A stretch of 32,797 nucleotides of DNA from Acetobacteraceae bacterium. Lineage in GTDB: Bacteria > Pseudomonadota > Alphaproteobacteria > Acetobacterales > Acetobacteraceae. This document shows, one piece after another, positions 26,472 through 32,797 of this stretch. Within the stretch, counting starts at the first letter, position 1; every line of letters starts with the position of its first letter. The notes under the pieces are model-generated. The model ran no database searches. It saw only the letters and a list, made by a program, of their open reading frames with translations, and was not told the DNA's origin. The position numbers and the translations under genes are program-made. The stretch is taken from positions 1 through 32,797 of the forward strand of contig CANBXZ010000010.1 of assembly GCA_947373495.1 (NCBI GenBank). The letters run 5' to 3'.

Positions 26472-27480
26472 CTACTGGTTGGCCTCTGGCCATGCCTTCT
26501 GCGACCTGGATGCCGATGGCCGGCTGCTGGCCACGCCGGCGCTGTGGCGGGCCTTCCTCGCCCGGCCGGAACTGGTGCCGCCGCCGGAAGCCTGCGCCGC
26601 CGAGCGCGCGCTGCATGCCGGGCTGCTGGCCGAACCGCTGCGCGCGGTGCCGGCGGCCGAGGTGGCGGCGCTGGCGGACCCCGACGCGCGGGAGAACTGG
26701 CAGGTGTTCCTGGCCTTCCGCGACCGGGTGGCGGCGCAACCGACTCTGGAGGCGGCCTGGCTGGCGCTGTACGGCGCGGATGTGCACGGCGTGCCGCCGC
26801 TGTTCCTGCAGATGCTGACGCATCTGGTGGCCTATGCCGCCCTGGCCGGGGAGCCGGATGCCTTCGCCTGGCGCGCCGCCGAATGCCTGTTCCGGCCGCA
26901 GCGCGCCGCCATCCACCAGGGCGCCCTGCTGCTGGCGGATGAGGAGGTGGTGGACGCCCGCGCCGCGGATGGCGACCTGGGGGCGCTCGGCCGGCTGCTG
27001 ACCGAGGCTGGCGCGCCACCGCCGACGGTGGAGTTGGATGTGCTGTCCGAGGACCTCGCCCCCGGCTACCCGGGCCGCAGCGATGCGCACGACCTGGCGC
27101 TGGATATCGCCGAGGGCCGCCCCGGCCAGCGCGGCCTGGCGCGGGCGCTGGAACGCTTCATCCAGCATGTGCTGGGGGAGACGGTCCGCATCACCGCCGT
27201 GCCGGTGATTGCCGACGCGCCGTGGATTTTGGGCCTGGACAGCGAGGCGACGCGGATCGGCAATGCGCTGTGGCGCGGCGAGGCGGTGGCGCAGGCGGAG
27301 TTGGCGCGCATCCTGTGGCTGGGTGAGTTGCGCTTCGCCGAGGAATCCCGCGTGCTGCCGCGCGCCCAGGGCCGCCCGGTGGTGCTGGCGCTGGCGATGG
27401 ACGTGGCCCAGCGGGTGCGGCTGAAGCCGCAGAACCTGGTGGCCGGGCTGCCGCTGCTGGCGCGGGGGAAGGGCGCATGA
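26464..27480 (+). CDS. DUF6352-type protein, formate dehydrogenase region
   Basis: The 338-residue protein begins MADYWLASGHAFCDLDADGRL and has the blocks I associate with DUF6352: LVPPPEACAAERALHAGLLA, DARENWQVFLAFRDRV, an AAECLFRPQRA segment, ELDVLSEDLAPGYPGRSDAHD and a C-terminal RPVVLALAMDVAQRVRLKPQNLVAGLPL. No known catalytic motif is visible. Large parts look alpha-helical, with a mixed C-terminal domain. The start overlaps the DUF6505 stop by 8 bp and its TGA overlaps the DUF3305 ATG (ATGA), so all three are translated together. The role is unknown; context points to formate dehydrogenase assembly or electron transfer. Confidence 0.75.
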   Translation: MADYWLASGHAFCDLDADGRLLATPALWRAFLARPELVPPPEACAAERALHAGLLAEPLRAVPAAEVAALADPDARENWQVFLAFRDRVAAQPTLEAAWLALYGADVHGVPPLFLQMLTHLVAYAALAGEPDAFAWRAAECLFRPQRAAIHQGALLLADEEVVDARAADGDLGALGRLLTEAGAPPPTVELDVLSEDLAPGYPGRSDAHDLALDIAEGRPGQRGLARALERFIQHVLGETVRITAVPVIADAPWILGLDSEATRIGNALWRGEAVAQAELARILWLGELRFAEESRVLPRAQGRPVVLALAMDVAQRVRLKPQNLVAGLPLLARGKGA

Positions 27481-27947
27481 CGCCCGAGACCGAAACCCGC
27501 CAGGTGGCGGTGCTGGCCGAACGCCGGCGCGGGGCCACCCCCTGGCAGGACTGGGTATGGCAGGCGGTGGAGGTGCTGGAACAGGCGCCCGACCTGCCGG
27601 CCTGGTCCGTGCTGCGGCAGGATGAGCGGGCGACGCTGTACTTCGCCGGGCTGGCCGAGGTGGCGCTGCACCCGACCGACACCGACAATTACCGCCACAA
27701 CCTGGCCGCCGGCGCGGCCCGTGTCTGGGTGGTGCTGCGGCCGCTGCAAACCCAGGCCATGCCCGAGGTGGCGCTGCATTGCGTCACGGTGGATGCCGGC
27801 GAGGCGCACAACTATGCCGATGTCGGCAACGACCTGATGGAGGCGCTGCCGCTGCCGCCCGGCCTGGCCGCCTGGGTGGCCGATTTCTGCGAGCGCCACC
27901 ACAAGGAACGCCAGTTCCGCAAGCGCCGCCGGGACGCCAAGTCATGA
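27477..27947 (+). CDS. DUF3305 protein, formate dehydrogenase region
   Basis: The 156-residue protein has the DUF3305 pattern: VAVLAERRRGATPWQDWVWQAVEVL near the N-terminus, the central TLYFAGLAEVALHPTDTDNYRHNLAA block, VWVVLRP, and a C-terminal basic FCERHHKERQFRKRRRD. DUF3305 and DUF3306 proteins occur as a pair beside formate dehydrogenase genes in many alpha- and betaproteobacteria. Their function is not established. The basic C-terminus could bind nucleic acid, a membrane or an acidic partner. Its start and stop both overlap the neighbouring genes by ATGA. Confidence 0.85.
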   Translation: MTPETETRQVAVLAERRRGATPWQDWVWQAVEVLEQAPDLPAWSVLRQDERATLYFAGLAEVALHPTDTDNYRHNLAAGAARVWVVLRPLQTQAMPEVALHCVTVDAGEAHNYADVGNDLMEALPLPPGLAAWVADFCERHHKERQFRKRRRDAKS

Positions 27948-28549
27948 GCCCGGCCGACGATCAGGCCACGGGCGATGGCGGGTTCTTCTCGCGCTGGTCC
28001 CGGCTGAAGCGCGGCGCGGCCACGCCCGAGTCGGCGCCGGCAGCCGTGGTGGTGGAGCCGGCGGCAGTACCGGTGGAGGTACCGGCGGAAACACGGGTGG
28101 AAGCGCCGCCGGAGCCCGCGTTCGACCTTTCCCTGCTGCCCACGCTGGAGGAGTTGACCCCGGCGAGCGACATTCGCGGCTTCCTGCACCGCGCGGTGCC
28201 GGCCGGGCTGCGCAACGCGGCGCTGAAGCGGATGTGGGCGTTGGACCCGGCGATCCGGGATTTCGTCGGGCCGGTGGACTATGCCTGGGACTTCAATACG
28301 CCCGGGGGCCTGCCCGGCATCGCCGAGGCGATGGGCGGCGATGTCAGCGAGATGCTGGCCCGGGTGATCGGCGCCGCGCCGCCCCCGCAACCGCCAGCGG
28401 TCGGGGAGGATGTGGCGGAACCGGCGCCGCCCGCTGCCCTCATGGCCGAGGCGCCGTCCCCCGAGGTGCTCCCCCTCGACGTAACGGTGGCCGAGGCCGC
28501 GCCGGCCCCGCCGGTGGCGCGGCGGCATGGCTCGGCCCTGCCGATTTAG
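27944..28549 (+). CDS. DUF3306 protein, formate dehydrogenase region
   Basis: The 201-residue protein has the DUF3306 core FFSRWSRLKRG near residue 14 and LPTLEELTPASDIRGFLHRAVPAGLRNAALKRMWALDPAIRDFVGPVDYAWDFNTPGG at about 64-121, the usual signature block. Both flanks are Ala/Pro/Glu/Val-rich low complexity (about 25-60 and 140-195), so the conserved module is small. It is translated from an ATG overlapping the DUF3305 stop. After its TAG there is a 66-bp gap before the TorD gene, the first break in the coupled series. Function is unknown; pairing with DUF3305 suggests a complex. Confidence 0.85.
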   Translation: MSPADDQATGDGGFFSRWSRLKRGAATPESAPAAVVVEPAAVPVEVPAETRVEAPPEPAFDLSLLPTLEELTPASDIRGFLHRAVPAGLRNAALKRMWALDPAIRDFVGPVDYAWDFNTPGGLPGIAEAMGGDVSEMLARVIGAAPPPQPPAVGEDVAEPAPPAALMAEAPSPEVLPLDVTVAEAAPAPPVARRHGSALPI

Positions 28550-28615
28550 GGCCAAGGGGCGGTAACCAGCATCTTGGCGCTTGCGAATTCCTCCGTACAT
28601 CAACCATTAGTGACA

Positions 28616-29251
28616 ATGAACAGCCACCCTTGCGTGGTGGCGGATGAAATGACGTGGGGCATGGCGGCTAGGGCGGGCATGGCAGGCGGTGATCCGCTGG
28701 ATATGGAACGGGCGCGGGTGTTTGCCCTGCTCGGCCATGTGCTGGCGGCCGCGCCCGATGCGGCGCTGTTGCAGCGCCTGGGGGCGCTGCCGGGGGATGC
28801 CTCGGCCTTGGGCAAGGCGCTGGCCGGCCTGGCCGCGGCGGCGCGGGTCACCTCGGCCGCGGCGGTGCAGCGGGAATACCTGGCGCTGTTCGTCGGCGTG
28901 GCGCGGGGCGAGTTGCTGCCCTACGCCAGCTACTACCTGACCGGCTTCCTGCATGAACGGCCGCTGGCGGCGTTGCGGGCGGAAGTGGCCCGGCTGGGCA
29001 TTGCCCGGGCGGCGGGTGTGGCCGAGCCGGAAGACCATATCGCCTTTTGCTGCGAAGCCATGGCCGGCCTGCTTGCGGGCCGGTTCGAGGGCGATGCCGA
29101 GGCCTTCCTGGCCCGGCACCTGATGCCCTGGGCCGGCCGCTGCTTCGCCGACCTGGAGGCGGCCGAGGCCGCCAGCTTCTACCGCGCGGTGGGCGCCTTT
29201 GGCCGCACCGTGATGGACATCGAGACCGCTGCCGCCGACATGGCGGCCTGA
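28616..29251 (+). CDS. TorD-family chaperone for formate dehydrogenase
   Basis: The 211-residue product is all helical and carries the TorD/DmsD signature: the central YLALFVGVARGELLPYASYYLTGFLHERPL around residues 88-117 and EPEDHIAFCCEAMAGL near 137-152. TorD-family chaperones bind the twin-arginine leader and help insert the molybdenum cofactor before export. The start is uncertain: I give the first ATG after the gap (28616), but later in-frame ATGs (28649, 28661, 28679, 28703) are possible, because conserved helix 1 begins only at MERARVFALL. The small Tat protein and FdhA genes follow directly, so FdhA is the likely client. Confidence 0.88.
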   Translation: MNSHPCVVADEMTWGMAARAGMAGGDPLDMERARVFALLGHVLAAAPDAALLQRLGALPGDASALGKALAGLAAAARVTSAAAVQREYLALFVGVARGELLPYASYYLTGFLHERPLAALRAEVARLGIARAAGVAEPEDHIAFCCEAMAGLLAGRFEGDAEAFLARHLMPWAGRCFADLEAAEAASFYRAVGAFGRTVMDIETAAADMAA

Positions 29252-29271
29252 CTTCGCCGGGAGACGACGTG

Positions 29272-29493
29272 ATGACCGAAAAGAATACGGCCGAACGCCG
29301 CGGCTTCCTGAGGGCGCTGGGCTTGGCGGCCGTGGCCGCGCCCGCCGCCGCCAGCGCCGCCGAGACGCCGCACCGCGCCGACAGCGTGCCGGCCGCCAGC
29401 GCCCAGAAGGAAGCCCAGGGCGACCGCCTGAAGGCACGCTACCAGGGCGAAAGCGCGCATGTGCAGGCGTTCTACGCCACCAACCGGTACTGA
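29272..29493 (+). CDS. Small twin-arginine protein of the formate dehydrogenase region
   Basis: The 73-residue protein has a twin-arginine leader ERRGFLRALGLAAVAAPAAASA at residues 8-29 and a short mature part ending RLKARYQGESAHVQAFYATNRY. This matches the conserved short family described as a formate dehydrogenase region Tat target. GGGAGA lies 6 bases before the ATG. It lies between the chaperone gene and fdhA, separated by 20 and 17 bp. Export by the Tat route is expected; the function of the small mature peptide is unknown. It may associate with the FdhAB complex. Confidence 0.9.
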   Translation: MTEKNTAERRGFLRALGLAAVAAPAAASAAETPHRADSVPAASAQKEAQGDRLKARYQGESAHVQAFYATNRY

Positions 29494-29510
29494 GCGGGAG
29501 ACGCCCGGAC

Positions 29511-32432
29511 ATGCTCATCAAGCGCAGCGACGGCAAGGTGGCGCGGCAGCGCCTGGCTTCCGCCTACCAGGGACTTTCGGCCGGCGGGCTGGACCGGCGC
29601 GGCTTCCTGCGCCAGGCCGGCCTGGGTGGCGCCGGGCTGGCGGCGCTGGGCGCCCTGCCGGCACTGACCACGCGGCGGGCCGAGGCCGGGCCGACCAACT
29701 TCGCCCAGCCGATCACCCGCAGGAAGAACATGTGCACCCATTGTTCGGTGGGCTGTTCGGTCATCGCGGAAGTGCAGAACGGCGTCTGGGTGGGCCAGGA
29801 GCCGGCCTGGGAAAGCCCGATCAACCGCGGCACCCACTGCGCCAAGGGCGCCAGCGTGCGCGAGATCGTTCACGGCGACCGCCGGCTGAAATACCCGATG
29901 AAGCTGGTGAACGGCGAATGGCAGCGGCTTTCCTGGGCCACCGCGGTCGAGGAGATCGGTGCCAAGATGGCCGCGATCCGCGCCAATAACGGGCCGGACA
30001 GCGTGTTCCTGCTGGGCAGCGCCAAGTTCACCAACGAAGCCGCCTATCTGTTCCGCAAGTTCGCCGCCTTCTGGGGCACCAACAACGTCGACCACCAGGC
30101 CCGCATCTGCCATTCCACCACGGTGGCGGGGGTGGCCAACACCTGGGGCTACGGCGCCCAGACCAACAGCTACAACGACATCCGCAACGCCAAGACCATG
30201 ATCATCATGGGTGGCAACCCGGCGGAAGCGCACCCGGTTTCGCTCCAGCACGTGCTGACCGGCAAGGAAGTGAACCGCGCGAACCTCATCGTCATCGACC
30301 CGCGCTTCACCCGCACCGCGGCGCACGCCACCGAATATGTCCGCATTCGCCCGGGCACCGACATTCCCATCATGTGGGGCATGCTCTGGCACATCTTCCG
30401 CAACGGCTGGGAAGACAAGGACTTCATCGCCCAGCGCGTGCACGGCATGGACGACGTCCGCAAGGAGGTCGAGAAGTGGGACCCGGCGGAAGTTGAGCGC
30501 GTCACCGGCGTGCCGGGCGCGCAGATGGAACGCATCAGCAAGCTGTTCGCCACTGAAAAGCCCAGCACGCTGATCTGGTGCATGGGGGTCACCCAGCACA
30601 CCGTCGGCACCGCCAATGTGCGCGCGCTGTGCACGCTGCTGCTGGCCACCGGCAATGTCGGCGCGCCGGGCACCGGGGCGAACATCTTCCGCGGCCACAC
30701 CAACGTGCAGGGCGCCACCGACCTGGGCCTGGATGTGACCACGCTGCCGGCCTACTACGGCCTGGACGAGAACGCCTGGCGCCATTGGTGCCGGGTGTGG
30801 GAAGTGGACTACGCCGCCATGCAGGGCCGCTTCGGCTCCAAGGCGTTGATGGAACTGCCCGGCATTCCCAGCACGCGCTGGTTCGACGCCACCATGATGC
30901 CGGGCGAGAAGGACAAGGCCGGCGCCGGCGAGAACTACGTGCAGCAGCCCGACAACTACAAGGGCATGGTGGTGTTCGGCCACGGCGGCAACACCGTGAC
31001 CCGCATGCCCGAGATGGTGAAGGGGCTGGAGAAGCTGGAACTGCTGGTGGTGGCGGACCCGCACCCCACCACCTTCGCCCAGATCAGCGGCCGCAAGGAC
31101 GGCACCTACCTGCTGCCGATCTGCACCAGCTTCGAGATGGATGGCAGCCGCACCGCCTCCAACCGGTCGTTGCAGTGGGGCGAGAAGATCGTCGAGCCGA
31201 TCTTCGAATCCAAGAGCGACTATGAGGCGATCTACCTGCTGGCCAAGCGGCTGGGCTTCGCCGAGCAGATGTTCAAGAACATCAAGGTGGAGAACGACCA
31301 GCCGCTGGCCGAGGACCTGCTGCGGGAGATCAACCGCGGCGCCTGGAGCATCGGCTACACCGGCCAAAGCCCGGAACGGCTGAAACTGCACATGGCGAAC
31401 CAGGACCAGTTCGACATCGTGACGCTGCGCGGCAAGCCCGGCACCCCGGTGGCGGGCGACTTCTATGGCCTGCCCTGGCCCTGCTGGGGCACGCCGGAAC
31501 AGAAGCACCCGGGCAGCCACCAGCTGTACAACACCAACCTGCACGTGAAGGAAGGCGGCGGCACCTTCCGCGCCCGCTTCGGCGTGGAGCGCAACGGCCA
31601 GACCCTGCTGGCCGAGGGCAGCTATTCCAAGGGCAGCGAGATCCAGGACGGCTACCCCGAGTTCACCGTGGCGGTGCTGAAGCGCCTGGGCTGGCTGGAG
31701 GAACTGACCGAGGCCGAGCGCGCCAGCATCGAGCGGCATTTCGGCCCGAACATCGACCGCGCGAGCTGGGCCAACGACCTGTCGGGCGGCATCCAGCGGG
31801 TGGCGATGGAACATGGCTGCGTGCCCTATGGCAACGCCAAGGCCCGCGCCAATGCCTGGAACCTGCCGGACCCGGTGCCGGTGCATCGCGAGCCGATCTA
31901 CACCTCGCGCACCGACCTGATCGCCAAGTACCCGACCCTGCCGGACCGGCGCGGATTCCGCATGCCGCACCTGGGCGTTTCGGTGCAGAACCGCTCGACC
32001 GAGGTGGTGAAGGACTTCCCCATCATCCTCTCCTCCGGCCGGCTGGTGGAATACGAGGGCGGCGGCGAGGAAACCCGGTCGAACAAGTGGCTGGCCGAGT
32101 TGCAGCAGGACATGTTCGTGGAGATCAACCCGGCCGACGCGGCCGAGCGCAGCATCCAGGATGGCGGCTGGGTCTGGGTGATGGGCCCGGAGAACGCCAG
32201 CAAGGCGAAGATGAAGGCGCTGGTGACCGAGCGGGTCGCCCGCGGTGTCGCCTGGATGCCGTTCCACTTCGGCGGCTGGTTCCAGGGCGAGGATCGCCGC
32301 AAGTACTACCCGCCGGGCACCGACCCGGTGGTGCTGGGCGAAAGCGTCAATACCCTGACCACCTATGGCTACGACCCGGTGACCTACATGCAGGAAACCA
32401 AGTGCACGCTCTGCCAGATTCGCGCGGCGTAA
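29511..32432 (+). CDS. fdhA: Formate dehydrogenase major (catalytic, molybdopterin) subunit
   Basis: The 973-residue protein opens with a Tat signal (LDRRGFLRQAGLGGAGLAAL, Arg29-Arg30). A 4Fe-4S site is formed by Cys75, Cys78, Cys82 and Cys110 (CTHCSVGC...C). The molybdenum ligand position is Cys200 in ARICHSTTVAGV, followed by the conserved His201; in selenoenzymes this position is Sec. The rest follows the bis-MGD dimethyl sulfoxide reductase family (MGGNPAEAHPVSLQH, VIDPRFTRTAAHA, GATDLGLD, and a C-terminal molybdopterin-binding end). It oxidises formate to CO2 on the periplasmic face. The Fe-S subunit gene follows after 16 bp. GC content and codon use match the neighbours. Confidence 0.97.
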   Translation: MLIKRSDGKVARQRLASAYQGLSAGGLDRRGFLRQAGLGGAGLAALGALPALTTRRAEAGPTNFAQPITRRKNMCTHCSVGCSVIAEVQNGVWVGQEPAWESPINRGTHCAKGASVREIVHGDRRLKYPMKLVNGEWQRLSWATAVEEIGAKMAAIRANNGPDSVFLLGSAKFTNEAAYLFRKFAAFWGTNNVDHQARICHSTTVAGVANTWGYGAQTNSYNDIRNAKTMIIMGGNPAEAHPVSLQHVLTGKEVNRANLIVIDPRFTRTAAHATEYVRIRPGTDIPIMWGMLWHIFRNGWEDKDFIAQRVHGMDDVRKEVEKWDPAEVERVTGVPGAQMERISKLFATEKPSTLIWCMGVTQHTVGTANVRALCTLLLATGNVGAPGTGANIFRGHTNVQGATDLGLDVTTLPAYYGLDENAWRHWCRVWEVDYAAMQGRFGSKALMELPGIPSTRWFDATMMPGEKDKAGAGENYVQQPDNYKGMVVFGHGGNTVTRMPEMVKGLEKLELLVVADPHPTTFAQISGRKDGTYLLPICTSFEMDGSRTASNRSLQWGEKIVEPIFESKSDYEAIYLLAKRLGFAEQMFKNIKVENDQPLAEDLLREINRGAWSIGYTGQSPERLKLHMANQDQFDIVTLRGKPGTPVAGDFYGLPWPCWGTPEQKHPGSHQLYNTNLHVKEGGGTFRARFGVERNGQTLLAEGSYSKGSEIQDGYPEFTVAVLKRLGWLEELTEAERASIERHFGPNIDRASWANDLSGGIQRVAMEHGCVPYGNAKARANAWNLPDPVPVHREPIYTSRTDLIAKYPTLPDRRGFRMPHLGVSVQNRSTEVVKDFPIILSSGRLVEYEGGGEETRSNKWLAELQQDMFVEINPADAAERSIQDGGWVWVMGPENASKAKMKALVTERVARGVAWMPFHFGGWFQGEDRRKYYPPGTDPVVLGESVNTLTTYGYDPVTYMQETKCTLCQIRAA

Positions 32433-32448
32433 GGGGAGGGATCAGACC

Positions 32449-32797
32449 ATGGCTCGGATGAAGTTCCTCTGTGACGCGGACCGTTGCATCGAGTGCAACG
32501 CCTGCGTCACCGCCTGCAAGAACGAACACGAGGTGCCCTGGGGCATCAACCGCCGCCGGGTGGTGACGCTGAACGACGGCAAGCCCGGCGAGCGCAGCAT
32601 CTCCATGGCGTGCATGCACTGCACGGATGCACCCTGCGCCGCGGTCTGCCCGGTGAGCTGCTTCTACACCACGGCCGATGCCATCGTGCTGCACGACAAG
32701 GACCTGTGCATCGGCTGCGGCTATTGCTTCTACGCCTGCCCGTTCGGCGCGCCGCAATACCCGCGCGTCGGCAATTTCGGCGGTCGCGGCAAGATGG
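32449..32797 (+). CDS. fdhB: Formate dehydrogenase iron-sulfur (beta) subunit, 5' part
   Basis: The first 116 residues are visible and the frame is cut by the window edge. Cys13/16/19/23, Cys55/58/63/67 and Cys87/90/93/97 follow the C-x2-C-x2-C-x3-C and C-x2-C-x4-C-x3-C spacing of the electron-transfer subunits that serve bis-MGD enzymes. AGGGGAGGG lies a few bases before the ATG (32449). It would take electrons from FdhA and pass them to a membrane cytochrome b subunit, expected just downstream but outside the window. No signal peptide is visible; such subunits are usually carried out by the Tat leader of the large subunit. Confidence 0.93.
   Translation, partial: MARMKFLCDADRCIECNACVTACKNEHEVPWGINRRRVVTLNDGKPGERSISMACMHCTDAPCAAVCPVSCFYTTADAIVLHDKDLCIGCGYCFYACPFGAPQYPRVGNFGGRGKM

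Noticed and set aside
29472-32267. Minus-strand open frame of about 930 codons opposite fdhA
   Set aside because: Same cause: third-position GC bias removes stop codons on the opposite strand. fdhA has all family motifs; the antisense frame has none.

Overview
The window is a high-GC stretch of bacterial chromosome. A circularly permuted, two-piece tmRNA gene points to an alphaproteobacterium. GC-rich codon use, two Bug-type tricarboxylate-binding proteins, a CaiB-type CoA transferase, a stand-alone CoxL-like protein and a Cys-type formate dehydrogenase operon would fit a Rhodospirillales/Acetobacteraceae (Roseomonas-like) soil or water organism. That placement is inference. I saw no insertion sequence, prophage, CRISPR array, rRNA or tRNA.

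Layout. 1-81: 5' end of a probable sspB (minus). 187-2548: MmgE/PrpD-family protein and a Bug solute-binding protein (minus). 2620-2908: split tmRNA (minus). 3062-5806: tightly coupled operon of thyX, a small membrane protein, an HD-domain phosphohydrolase and a ribokinase-family kinase (plus). 5829-8832: FAD-dependent aromatic-type monooxygenase, DUF2783 protein and M20 amidohydrolase, translationally coupled (minus). 8998-9699: secreted two-repeat protein. 9857-12175: CoxL-like molybdenum hydroxylase subunit. 12268-16609: RND efflux adaptor and pump (minus). 16731-17621: SMP-30/gluconolactonase-like protein. 17876-20046: Bug binding protein plus class III CoA transferase behind a candidate operator. 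20071-22687: GlcD-type FAD oxidoreductase plus MFS transporter (minus). 22951-23712: HpaI-type aldolase with a strong terminator. 23768 to the end: a formate dehydrogenase region.

The formate dehydrogenase region is the most coherent system. A divergently transcribed polyferredoxin-like protein (minus) faces a plus-strand series: DUF6505, DUF6352, DUF3305 and DUF3306 proteins, a TorD-like chaperone, a small twin-arginine protein, the catalytic FdhA and the start of the Fe-S subunit FdhB. The first four plus-strand genes overlap at stop/start codons. Four of the proteins have no established function, so this is a candidate maturation or electron-transfer module around a periplasmic formate dehydrogenase. 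The other operons look like organic-acid and aromatic catabolism with matching uptake and efflux, plus nucleotide metabolism. Several gene ends carry short 12-24 bp tandem repeats.
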